In this document: positions 7,504-15,579 of the stretch, one piece after another
Layout: every line of letters begins with the position of its first letter
Numbering within the stretch: the first letter of the stretch is position 1
Source of the DNA: DATMGU01 sp035555315
GTDB lineage: Bacteria; Pseudomonadota; Alphaproteobacteria; ATCC43930; CGMCC-115725
NCBI GenBank assembly: GCA_035555315.1
Contig: DATMGU010000071.1
Coordinates: 1-64,000 of the forward strand
Direction: 5' to 3'
Length of the DNA stretch: 64,000 bases
The notes under the pieces: generated by a model
The model's input: the letters and a program-made list of their open reading frames with translations, nothing else
Told to the model about the DNA's origin: nothing
Databases searched by the model: none
Made by a program: the position numbers and the translations under genes

Positions 7504-10182
7504 TCATATGCCGCCGACCGTCTCAGTTCGCGGCTTGCCGGCCGTTAGGTCAAGTACCACGACATCGATTAGCGCCCGGCGCGCGTCCGGGATGCGTTCC
7601 ACCAGCACCCGCCGCATCTCGTCGGCAGTTTTCGGTGCCACAATGCCCTTCGGCAGAGCTTTCAGCCTGCGACCAGACGCAGCCAGTAAATCCCCGAACC
7701 AAAGTATGCAATAGATGCCGCGTTGTTCCGAGCGCCAATCGATTAAGTATTGCGCATCCAGCTGGCCAATAGCGGCATCCCAGACCTCGCCATGCCACTG
7801 GCCCTTGACCTCCATCGGCAGTTGCAACTGCCCGCGCGCGAACGCCAGATCGGCACGCTTTGTCTTGGGCATGTCTGCCTCAGTGAGGCGTTGGACGTCG
7901 TAGCGGGCGAGCTCGGGGCCGATCATGGCGGCAAGACGGTCGCGGCAGCGGTTCTCGTCATAGGGGATGCCGGCGTCGCCCCAGAAATCGCGGACCTGAT
8001 CGATATCATCGCCAACAAGCTTCGCCTGCGCGACCGCGATCTCCTCAAGCACCAGAGATTTGAGGTCATCTATGTTGAATGGCGGTCCGTCGGTAAGCAA
8101 TTGGCCCAAGCCCATGGGCGCGAGGGCTGAGAAATTCTCTTCCGCCCGTTTCTGGAGTTGCTCGGCCGCCATATGCCGGATTAGATCACTATAGCTGTCC
8201 TTGGGTTGGCCGATTAGAAACCCCAATGCCGCGCTCGCCTCAAGGCTACTATTGTCGGCAAGCCTGCCGAGCAAGGCGCGGAGGAAGTCGGCGGCGTCAT
8301 AGGAATTGGTATCGCCCGAACCGCTCCCATCGAGAACGGAGTAAGGCCAAATCATGCGAAATTCCGAGATGATCCATTTGGCTTGAGTAACGTCGATCGG
8401 CGAAATGGCACCATGCCGATTCAGCTGAAAGCGGTTGCGTAAGAACCAGATGAATTCGGGATTGCGGGCACCTACCCCGAAGAGATCGGGAATGACCGCT
8501 TCGAAACGCACAAGGACATCTATCGCAAGCCAGGCGAACAGATGGTCGAAATTGCGAAAAACATTTGTCGCGCGTACTTCGGCGACATCGCGTAACGCGC
8601 CGAGCGCGCCGCTGTGCGTGAGACAGTTGACGAGTTCCATTTCAACTGCGTCGGGGACTTCGGGAAATCGCATGAGCCAGCCCGCTGCCACTGCGCCGCC
8701 GGTGGCCTGCCATTTGGGATCATTTGCGAGTTTGTAGAGGCCGGCAACATGTTCGCAGCCGGCGAAGAGTGAAGGTTCGATCCACAATCGTGCAAAGGCC
8801 TCCCGTGCATCCTGCGTCGGCAGCGCTGCCGCCTCTAGCGCATCAATAAGGGTTGGGAGATCATCATCGTGTCCCCAATCATCATTGTAGCAGAGCAGCA
8901 GCCCAAGAATTTTGAGATCGAGTGAGATGTCGGCGATTCCCTTGCCGATGCGCATCCGCTCGAATAGCCCTGCCATTAAAGGGAAGCAGAAATTATATGT
9001 GACCCCTTTAGCAAACCCCTCACAAACCCCGGCTGCGGTGGGCAGATCATTACGATGGAGTACAGCCTCGAAGCCGATAAGGGCATCGCCGCGCAACTCC
9101 GGACCGAGCCACTCAGCAACGCGCTCGATAGGCGGCTGGTCACGTGAAAGGTCGCTGAATGACCCGAAATATGCCTGTGCCGGCTTCAGGATAGCGTTGA
9201 AAACACCGGCCCGCAGGTTTGTGCGGTCGTTTTCGAATTGCCGGCGGTCGGCTGCAAACGCCGCGCGCCGTTTGCGTTCGTACTTTGCGGCGTCTTTCTC
9301 CTGCTTCACCTCCCATGCAGGTTTTTTCGGATTCTCTAGCTTTCGCAAAAATGCCCCAAGCTGCGTGTCGCCACGCCTGAAGCGCTCGGCCGCCTTACGC
9401 ACCGCCGGATCGAGACCCTCAGGCGAACAGGCCAACCGCATTAGATCGCACCAGTCCTCACGTAATGCCGGATCATTGGTGCCGCCGTTCGCAAGTTGAT
9501 CGAGCGCCCAGACGAGATCATGTGTCCGCGTCGATACCCCAACAAGCCGACCTTGCAGGTCCATCTCCGTTACCCACAGGCTGTTGTCGATCCGGGCATA
9601 CTCGAATGCATAGGATTGGACCCCGTGACGCAGGTTGTCGTGCGTCGACAGTCGATCGACCAAGTCCTTTTTGATGTCTCGGTGAAATTGCCGGGCATGT
9701 TGGATCACCCCGAGCCACCGCCATAGCATCTGACCTTGATCGGGCCCGATCACAGCTTCGTCGATCGCGCGGACGATCAGGTGCGCCACGATCTCGGCGA
9801 CATCGTTCGAATTCTGCCAGTCGGACTCACGCAGGAGGTCAGCATAATCTACGATCAGATCGAGCATACCAGAAAGCCGCGTAGTCTCGATCGCGTCGAG
9901 CAACCGGTTATAATGGCGCAAGGTTCGAGCTCGCCGACCCTTACGACGCGGGAGTGGACAGCTTGTCACCCCCATTTCGGCGAAAAGCACTGCGACAAGC
10001 AAATCGTCGGGCACGTCGGCGTTGATTTTCTCGATCAAATTGCGGGCGAGGCGCGATGCATCCTCACCGGCCTGATCGAGCAGCGTCTCGATGATAGCTT
10101 GCCACCACGTCCGGTTGCGATAGGGCGTCAGCGCCTCCGCCGCGTCTTGGCGCTCGCGGTAGGTATGGACGGGCGACAGCAC
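7504..10182 (-). CDS. C-terminal part of a frameshifted STAND-like protein: helical repeats plus PD-(D/E)xK-like nuclease
   Basis: An 892-residue open frame starting at a GTG that is not a natural start: it continues, one base out of frame, the NTPase ORF immediately upstream. Most of it is alpha-helical and repeat-like, as in the sensor arms of STAND proteins. The last 140 residues look like a restriction-endonuclease fold: a conserved helix with a Glu (about residue 770), then RADLAF, then QLPMEVKGQW, which together give the D-x(n)-ExK pattern, followed by a helix containing QLDAQYL and a hydrophobic strand GIYCILWFGD. Metal-dependent DNA cleavage is the expected activity if the protein is made. 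The DNA is visibly less GC-rich than its neighbours, consistent with horizontal acquisition. Nuclease assignment is by motif reading only. Confidence 0.65.
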   Translation of the reverse strand: MLSPVHTYRERQDAAEALTPYRNRTWWQAIIETLLDQAGEDASRLARNLIEKINADVPDDLLVAVLFAEMGVTSCPLPRRKGRRARTLRHYNRLLDAIETTRLSGMLDLIVDYADLLRESDWQNSNDVAEIVAHLIVRAIDEAVIGPDQGQMLWRWLGVIQHARQFHRDIKKDLVDRLSTHDNLRHGVQSYAFEYARIDNSLWVTEMDLQGRLVGVSTRTHDLVWALDQLANGGTNDPALREDWCDLMRLACSPEGLDPAVRKAAERFRRGDTQLGAFLRKLENPKKPAWEVKQEKDAAKYERKRRAAFAADRRQFENDRTNLRAGVFNAILKPAQAYFGSFSDLSRDQPPIERVAEWLGPELRGDALIGFEAVLHRNDLPTAAGVCEGFAKGVTYNFCFPLMAGLFERMRIGKGIADISLDLKILGLLLCYNDDWGHDDDLPTLIDALEAAALPTQDAREAFARLWIEPSLFAGCEHVAGLYKLANDPKWQATGGAVAAGWLMRFPEVPDAVEMELVNCLTHSGALGALRDVAEVRATNVFRNFDHLFAWLAIDVLVRFEAVIPDLFGVGARNPEFIWFLRNRFQLNRHGAISPIDVTQAKWIISEFRMIWPYSVLDGSGSGDTNSYDAADFLRALLGRLADNSSLEASAALGFLIGQPKDSYSDLIRHMAAEQLQKRAEENFSALAPMGLGQLLTDGPPFNIDDLKSLVLEEIAVAQAKLVGDDIDQVRDFWGDAGIPYDENRCRDRLAAMIGPELARYDVQRLTEADMPKTKRADLAFARGQLQLPMEVKGQWHGEVWDAAIGQLDAQYLIDWRSEQRGIYCILWFGDLLAASGRRLKALPKGIVAPKTADEMRRVLVERIPDARRALIDVVVLDLTAGKPRTETVGGI

Positions 10183-11608
10183 AATGGTTTCTAGCTGGCC
10201 CGCCAGATTGGCGACGAGGGGGTGTACCTTTTAGTCCTTCGATGAGCAGCAAGCGTAAATGTGTACTGCTTTCCGCCGAGGCGATGATCGTGCCAATCCT
10301 GATCGTGAGTGCTGGGATCATCAGGCCGGCGGCGGCGCGGCTACCCCAATCCGCCGAACGAAAATAGGGGTCTTCCTCGGCAAGCGCGCAAAGCGCGTCG
10401 AACAGACAATTGGCCTGACGCGGGGTCATCGCCCCACTCTCGCCGTAGCGCAGAACACCATAAGGGTCGGCAGCGATCACCCGTTCTGCCATCGCGGGGC
10501 TATGATAAGCGAGCCATGCGTGCAGTCCGCGCAGACTTGCGGGAACGCCGCCGCTACTATGGAGCTGCGCAAGCAAACGGCGTTGCGCGCGCGGTGTCCC
10601 AGTTTGCCGCGCTAGCCAGCGCGCACCGAGAAACTCGGCGATAACCCGGTGGATCGGCTTCGCTCGCGATGTGCCGACGCTTTGGAACAGCTTGGAGGAG
10701 AAGACAGCGCGGGCGGCCCCAGCTTGTGGCAGCCGCTCAAGGTCGGCGAGCCGGATATCATTTTCTAGGACCTGTGCGGCGCCGGCCGCGCTCGCCGCTT
10801 CTTTGCCGGCAAAAAGAAGGCTTGCGGCGATAGCGCCGACCGCGTCTAAAGCATTGTCCTGGCTAATCTGCGATAGGCCAGCCTCCTGCCGGTCAGTGTC
10901 GTGTTCGGGCCAGGTTAGCGTGCAGACGCGTCCGAATAGATCGGCCCGGGTTGCCGGTAACTGCGTATCGCTTTCGGCGACCCGGCCCATCGACGCCAGC
11001 GTCAGAGGATTGCGATATAGCTCTTCGAGACCGTGTGTTTCGAGATGGCTGAGGACATGATCAGCGTCGACCGAGGAATGCCGCATGATGAGGAAGCGCT
11101 GCGCCTCGTCACGATTCAGGGGCTCGAGCGTGAAGACATGTGGATCGGTGCCGTAAAGCTGGCGCAGATTGGTGACACTGCGGGCCTGCCATTCGCGCGA
11201 CCGGCACGAGAGGATGAATTCAGGGGAACCAGCCTCTTCGAGTTGCGCGAGGATGGCGTCTATGGCGTCGCCCTCGCGCCGAGACATTGCCTCGTCTAGG
11301 GCATCGATCAGGAGCGGCCTGCCATCAGGGATCAGCGTCGCCGGGTTCCTGCTGTTAATGAAGCGCGTCGCTGTGACAGGCCCGACGCCGAGCCTCCGCC
11401 CGAGTTCGCACATCAGCTCGCTCTTGCCCATGCCAGGCTCACCTAGCACGATCAGCTGCCCGCCAAGAGCGAGCATGCCAGCTTCATCGACTTGCTGAGT
11501 CTGATTTTCTTTATCGGCAAAGTGAAGTCGGCGCGGAAAATAAGCTGCCCCTTTCGCTACAATGGCGGGGGACGTGGGCACGTTAGTGCTCAAGATGATT
11601 TCTGACAT
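10064..11608 (-). CDS. N-terminal part of a frameshifted NACHT/STAND-like NTPase
   Basis: Read from ATG at 11608 (a TTG two codons upstream is also open). Walker A is GEPGMGKSEL near residue 60, Walker B is PLLIDALDE near 100, and a sensor-like strand FILSCRSREW comes near 135. Further on, HRVIAEFLGARWLA matches the helical segment that follows NACHT modules. Together these identify a STAND-class NTPase, a signal-transduction switch used in antiviral defence and regulation. The frame is coherent until about 10220; the last 50 or so residues, Arg/Pro/Gly-rich, are out-of-frame reading after the frameshift. It has no N-terminal effector domain: the Walker A lies only about 60 residues in, so the effector must be the C-terminal nuclease. 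Confidence 0.75.
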   Translation of the reverse strand: MSEIILSTNVPTSPAIVAKGAAYFPRRLHFADKENQTQQVDEAGMLALGGQLIVLGEPGMGKSELMCELGRRLGVGPVTATRFINSRNPATLIPDGRPLLIDALDEAMSRREGDAIDAILAQLEEAGSPEFILSCRSREWQARSVTNLRQLYGTDPHVFTLEPLNRDEAQRFLIMRHSSVDADHVLSHLETHGLEELYRNPLTLASMGRVAESDTQLPATRADLFGRVCTLTWPEHDTDRQEAGLSQISQDNALDAVGAIAASLLFAGKEAASAAGAAQVLENDIRLADLERLPQAGAARAVFSSKLFQSVGTSRAKPIHRVIAEFLGARWLARQTGTPRAQRRLLAQLHSSGGVPASLRGLHAWLAYHSPAMAERVIAADPYGVLRYGESGAMTPRQANCLFDALCALAEEDPYFRSADWGSRAAAGLMIPALTIRIGTIIASAESSTHLRLLLIEGLKGTPPRRQSGGPARNHCAVARPYLPRAPRRGGGADALSQPDVVASYHRDAARSGR

Positions 11609-12096
11609 GTGCAAGCTGCATGAACTACGAAATGTCCCTAGTGACTATATCGGCGCCAACCTCGCAGCTCCCGTTTCATCAGGGCAGAAGGCGAGATTTT
11701 CCTGTGTACATGCAGCGAGCAAATATACAAGGGTGGCTGCCGAACCAGAACGGAAAAAAGGAACGTCTGGTAACGGGAACGGCGTAACTGGAAGCGGACC
11801 TTCCGCTTCGGCCAACGCCTTCCAGGCGCCGAGCTTCATGCGCCTTGTTCCTCTACAGGCCGACGGTGGCTGGAAGAGGAGAGGGTACCAGTCAACGCCG
11901 CGAATACGTGCCATCTACCGCTGTTGAGTCATCGGACTGCCACGCCGGCTCAGCCTCAGGGAACCACCCAAAGGCACCGGCGCATGATCCCGGCTCTGGA
12001 CGCGACATTACCCCATCGGGGTAGAGTGCGGCATCGGTCCCCGCGCCGCATCGCCCAGCGGCTCAGGGGTCGGCCATTTCGGGGGGAGACGACTCG
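11609..12096. other. 488-bp divergent intergenic region
   Basis: Lies between the NTPase gene (minus) and the ModA-like gene (plus), so it should hold both promoters. Short open frames exist on both strands but none has family resemblance or a convincing ribosome binding site. The left 250 bases are relatively AT-rich like the NTPase gene; the right part has the GC-rich character of the rest of the window, suggesting that the edge of the acquired segment lies near 11900. Confidence 0.4.
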
Positions 12097-12885
12097 ATGA
12101 TAAAACGGATCTCGGTTTTTCTGGTCATCGCCGCGGTGGCGCTGGCGGGTGTCCCGCTGCCCGGCGCCTCGGCAAGCGCGGCGGAAATCCATGTGATCAG
12201 TTCGGGTGGCTTCACGCCGGCGTTCCGGGAGCTGGCACCGGAATACGAGAAGCAATCGGGCAACAAGACCGCGCTGGAGTTGGGGGCGTCGATGGGTGCC
12301 ACCCCCACCTCCATCCCGAGCCGGCTTGAGCGCGGCGAGCCGGCGGATGTGCTGCTCATGGTCGGGTACGCCTTGGACCAACTCATAAAGACCGGGCGGG
12401 CGCTGCCCGGCAGCCGGGTGGACCTGTCGCGGTCCAGCATCGGCATGGCGGTGCGCGCCGGTGCGCCCAAGCCCGATATCAGCACCGTCGAAGCGTTCAA
12501 GCGCACGCTGCTCAGTGCCAAGTCGATCGCCTATTCGGACAGCGCCAGCGGCGTCTATTTGTCCACCGACCTCTTCAAGCGCCTGGGCATCGCCGATCAG
12601 GTCAAGGACAAGAGCCGGATGATCCCGGGCGATCCGGTCGGTGGCGTGGTGGCGAAGGGCGAGGCGGAGATCGGCTTTCAGCAGATCAGCGAGTTGAAGC
12701 CGATCCCCGGCATCGACATCGTCGGCCCCATCCCGGCCGAGGTTCAGCAGGTGACGATCTACGCGGCCGGCATCGCCGCCAACTCGAAGGACCCCGCCGC
12801 CGCCAAGACGCTGATCGATTTCCTGGCATCGCCCGGCGCCGCCACGGCGATCCGCGTGACCGGTATGGAGACGATGCGGCCGTAG
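12097..12885 (+). CDS. ModA-like periplasmic substrate-binding protein
   Basis: 262 residues with a Sec signal peptide (Met1 to about ASA-SAA near residue 28), then a type-2 periplasmic binding fold. IHVISSGGFTPAFRELAPEYE opens the mature part, RLERGEPADVLLM sits near 80, and AYSDSASGVYLSTDLFKRLGI near 145-170 matches the ModA/Wtp-type oxyanion-binding family. A GGGGGAG ribosome binding site lies 8 bases before ATG. No permease or ATPase gene is adjacent, so it is a solitary binding protein. Homologues of this solitary type are often annotated as molybdate ABC binding proteins, but the ligand cannot be read from the sequence. Confidence 0.75.
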   Translation: MIKRISVFLVIAAVALAGVPLPGASASAAEIHVISSGGFTPAFRELAPEYEKQSGNKTALELGASMGATPTSIPSRLERGEPADVLLMVGYALDQLIKTGRALPGSRVDLSRSSIGMAVRAGAPKPDISTVEAFKRTLLSAKSIAYSDSASGVYLSTDLFKRLGIADQVKDKSRMIPGDPVGGVVAKGEAEIGFQQISELKPIPGIDIVGPIPAEVQQVTIYAAGIAANSKDPAAAKTLIDFLASPGAATAIRVTGMETMRP

Positions 12886-12932
12886 GGCATCAGAGGCGGA
12901 TGGTTCGGGCGACATACCCGGCGAGGCGACAC

Positions 12933-12953
12933 ACCTTAAGGAACCCTTAAGGT
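12933..12953. repeat. Short perfect inverted repeat downstream of the ModA-like gene
   Basis: A 9-bp perfect stem, ACCTTAAGG / CCTTAAGGT, around an AAC loop, 48 bases after the ModA-like stop and 81 bases before the next start. There is no T-run, so it is not a classic terminator; it could be a weak terminator or an operator for the small Ala-rich gene. Confidence 0.5.
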
Positions 12954-13033
12954 CTGCCGTGGGAAGCTGTCCATGCGCCGGAGTCGATGCCGCGCCGCGG
13001 ACCGGCAACTGTACCCCCATCCAGGATACCATC

Positions 13034-13324
13034 ATGAGCGCGATCACCTCGGTTTCCAGCCTGATTTCCTCCGGCGCCTCCACGAGCGGCAGCAGCGCGG
13101 CGGCGACCGCCTCGCAGAAGCTCGCGACGGACAAGGCCACTTCGGCGAAAGACGCGACGGCCTCGCAGACGGCCGCCGCTCTCGTCGCCACGGACCAATC
13201 CGACAAAGCCGCCGCTTCCAAGCTGCAGGCGGACCAAGCCGCCGCCGCGACGGCCGCGGCGACGGCGAAGACGGCCGCCGCTCAACTCTCCAAGGACCAA
13301 AACTCGGTCGACGTCACCGCCTGA
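13034..13324 (+). CDS. Small Ala/Ser/Thr-rich low-complexity protein
   Basis: 96 residues from an ATG preceded by AGGA. About 40 percent alanine, with regularly spaced Lys, Asp and Gln (KLATDKATSAKDATASQTA, KAAASKLQADQAA). The pattern suggests one long amphipathic helix or coiled coil. No signal peptide, cysteine or membrane segment. An in-frame upstream start at 12959 would add 25 residues of unlikely composition, so the shorter form is preferred. It ends 17 bases from the convergent lipoprotein gene. Function unknown; a structural or cell-surface-associated helical protein is possible but unsupported. Confidence 0.6.
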   Translation: MSAITSVSSLISSGASTSGSSAAATASQKLATDKATSAKDATASQTAAALVATDQSDKAAASKLQADQAAAATAAATAKTAAAQLSKDQNSVDVTA

Positions 13325-13341
13325 CTCGCCGCCCGGCTTGG

Positions 13342-13932
13342 TTAGGGGCCGGCGGCGAGCGCCAGCCTCAGCTTTGGGCTGTCGAGCGACGCGTCGATGA
13401 CCCGCCGCAATGCCTCGATCGCGACGGCGCGCAGATCGTCGATCGAGGCGAATGCGCCGACATCGAACAAGTTTGCATTATCCTGAACGACGTCCCGTCG
13501 GAACGTCTCGGTCATGACGGCCCGCCCGCTCGCCGTTTCGCGCAGCGTCAGGGTAACCCAGGCATGAGCCTCGCGGCGGACATACTGGCTGCAGTCGAAT
13601 TTCTCGATCTCCGCCGTCAGGGTATAGGGGGCGCCCGTCGCGGCGCGGAGCATGCCGCGCGCCGCCAAGCCTTGCGCGAACGCGTTGCGGACGACCTCGG
13701 TCGCCGGGGCGTCGGTCTCCAGCACCTTGAGCGGTTGGCCGAACCCGCCGCGAATGGCACCGAGCCAATGCGCATCGACCTTCCGGGCATCAACGAAATC
13801 GCCGAGTTGCACCACGGCTTGCCCTTGCTGGGCGTAAATGCCGGAGATCGGCCGATACCCAATCGACACGCGGTCGGTCGAGCAGCCGGCGAGAGCGACC
13901 AGGCACGCCGCCAGCCAAATTCGAAAAATCAT
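13342..13932 (-). CDS. YajG-like lipoprotein
   Basis: 196 residues beginning with a lipoprotein signal peptide, MIFRIWLAACLVALAGC, whose lipobox LAGC places the acylated cysteine at residue 17. The rest is a mixed alpha/beta domain: strands around VVQLGDFVDAR, helix VVRNAFAQGLAARGML, strand YTLTAEIEKFDCSQYV, then AWVTLTLRE and a C-terminal helix. This order matches the YajG and related outer-membrane lipoprotein families of about 190 residues. Anchored to the periplasmic face of a membrane; the molecular role of the family is not established. It stands alone, convergent with the Ala-rich gene and co-directional with the ammonia-lyase homologue behind it. Confidence 0.65.
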   Translation of the reverse strand: MIFRIWLAACLVALAGCSTDRVSIGYRPISGIYAQQGQAVVQLGDFVDARKVDAHWLGAIRGGFGQPLKVLETDAPATEVVRNAFAQGLAARGMLRAATGAPYTLTAEIEKFDCSQYVRREAHAWVTLTLRETASGRAVMTETFRRDVVQDNANLFDVGAFASIDDLRAVAIEALRRVIDASLDSPKLRLALAAGP

Positions 13933-14006
13933 GGAACAATATTACCTGCGGTTGAATTTCCCGCTGGCTACACGAAAAAGACGCGATTGCCAAGCTTCCG
14001 GTGTCC

Positions 14007-15524
14007 TCATACCGGCATCGCCGCCGTGCGGATCAGACGCCAGGCCTGCTCCATGTCATCCGAGAGCGGGCGGTCGTCGGCGTAGGCCGGAAGGACGGAG
14101 CGCAGCAGGCAATAGAACCGGTCGGTGCCGGGCGCGCGGCTCTCCCGCTGGAACTCGTAGGCCTGGGCGGCGGCCAGATATTCCAGGGCGAGGATCCTCT
14201 CCGCGTTCTCGATCAGGGCAAGCGCCTTGAGCGCCGCCGGCGTGGCATGAGCGAGATGGTCTTCCTGCAGGGCGGAGGTGACGCCGCCGTCGAGACTGGC
14301 GGGCAGCGCCAGCCGCCGATTCTCCGCGACGAGCGAGACGGCGGCATACTGCGCGATCATGAAACCCGACGCGACCCCGCTATCAGCGGCCAGGAACGGC
14401 GGCAACCCGCTGACGAGCGGGTTGATCAACCGGTCGAACCGGCGCTCCGACATGGCGGCGACACCGGCGAGCGCGATGGCCAGACTATCCATGGCCAAGG
14501 CCAGAGCGGCACCGACGGCATGAGCTTGCGAATGGACTTCCGGTTGGTCGGGTGTCCCCGTGACCAGAGGATTGTCGGTGACCGAGGCGAGTTCCCGATC
14601 GACGACCGCGGCGGCCTCGGCCAGGACATCCCGGGCGGCCCCATGGACATGGGGGATGGCGCGCAGCGATAGCGCCTCCTGGGTTCGCCCAGCCGGCGCC
14701 CCGTCCCCTGCCCCCGTCCCCCGCCCCGTCCCTACTGCGATGATGGCGCTGCCATCCAGCAGGCGGCGCAGCGACCGGCCGACCGCCTGCAGGCCCGGCG
14801 AGCGGCGCAGGGCGAGCGACGCGGGATCGAAGGCCGCGGGATTGCCCCTCAGGTTCTCGAAACTCATGGCGGCGATCGCATCCGACCAGGCCAGCAGATT
14901 TTCGCCGCGCGCGAGCACGAGGCAGGCGAGCCCCGTGGCGCAGGGCGTGCCGTTGACGAGAGAGAGACCTTCCTTCGCCTCGAGCACCAGGGGCGCTTGG
15001 CCGATGCGGTCCAAGGCGGCACCGCCGTCGAGAACCTCGCCGTTCCAGGCCGCCTTGCCCGCCCCGATCAACACCAGGCCGATATGGGCCATGTGCGAGA
15101 GATAGCCGACCGAGCCGCGCGCCGGGACGACGGGGATGCAGTCACGCTCCAGCAAGACCGCCAGACCTTGCACCACCTCGCGCCGAATGCCGGAATGGCC
15201 ATGAGCATAATTATTGATGGCCGCGGCGATGATGGCGCGGGTCTCGATACGGCCCAGCGGCACGCCGATGCCCGTCGCATGGCTCATCAGCAGATTGCGC
15301 GACAGCCGGCGCTGAAGCGGCCGATCGACGACCACCTCGCAGAGGGCACCGACCCCCGTATTGACGCCATAGGCCCGGATGCCGCGCGCGACGATGGCAT
15401 CGACCACCGCCCGGGCCGCGTCGATGCGCCCCCCGGCCGCCGCCGAGAGGCCCAATCCCGCCCCCTCGGCGATCGCGACGACCTCGCGCCAGCCGAGTGT
15501 TGTGTCGAGTACGATCGAAGACAT
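14007..15524 (-). CDS. Ammonia-lyase family protein (HAL/PAL superfamily) lacking the MIO-forming triad
   Basis: 505 residues, full length for the histidine/phenylalanine ammonia-lyase family, with Tyr52 in YGVNTGVG, Asn191 in VNGTPCAT, Arg288 in SLR, TDNPLV near 330 and Glu in QEDH near 415. The hallmark GSVGASGDLAPLAH is instead GSVG (137-140) followed directly by YLSHMAH: the Ala-Ser-Gly residues that cyclise into the electrophilic MIO cofactor are absent. The tyrosine of the usual QDxYSxR motif is Leu285. The fold is clear but standard amino-acid deamination is doubtful. It lies 55 bases after an exported isochorismatase-fold gene on the same strand, with no other hut genes nearby, so I give no gene symbol. 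Confidence 0.82.
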   Translation of the reverse strand: MSSIVLDTTLGWREVVAIAEGAGLGLSAAAGGRIDAARAVVDAIVARGIRAYGVNTGVGALCEVVVDRPLQRRLSRNLLMSHATGIGVPLGRIETRAIIAAAINNYAHGHSGIRREVVQGLAVLLERDCIPVVPARGSVGYLSHMAHIGLVLIGAGKAAWNGEVLDGGAALDRIGQAPLVLEAKEGLSLVNGTPCATGLACLVLARGENLLAWSDAIAAMSFENLRGNPAAFDPASLALRRSPGLQAVGRSLRRLLDGSAIIAVGTGRGTGAGDGAPAGRTQEALSLRAIPHVHGAARDVLAEAAAVVDRELASVTDNPLVTGTPDQPEVHSQAHAVGAALALAMDSLAIALAGVAAMSERRFDRLINPLVSGLPPFLAADSGVASGFMIAQYAAVSLVAENRRLALPASLDGGVTSALQEDHLAHATPAALKALALIENAERILALEYLAAAQAYEFQRESRAPGTDRFYCLLRSVLPAYADDRPLSDDMEQAWRLIRTAAMPV

Positions 15525-15579
15525 GATGAACTTGGCCTCCGCGAGCCAGCGATCCCGAGCGCCGGTGAAGGGATGACGG

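Larger units (their letters stand above)
7504..11608 (-). pseudogene. Reconstructed single gene: NACHT-like NTPase fused to PD-(D/E)xK-like nuclease, broken by a 1-base shift
   Basis: The two open frames join smoothly as ...LLLIEGLKGT-PLVANLAGQL... if one base is removed from the run of five G (plus strand) at 10218-10222. The downstream frame has a stop (TAA on the minus strand) just before that run and the upstream frame stays open only to 10064, so the switch must lie between them. The restored protein is about 1,370 residues. Explanations are a real inactivating indel, a sequencing error in a homopolymer, or programmed +1 slippage at CCC-CCT; the sequence alone cannot decide. Confidence 0.75.

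Noticed and set aside
7136..7714. 192-codon plus-strand frame near the export operon promoter
   Set aside because: It overlaps the nuclease gene end and has no family resemblance.
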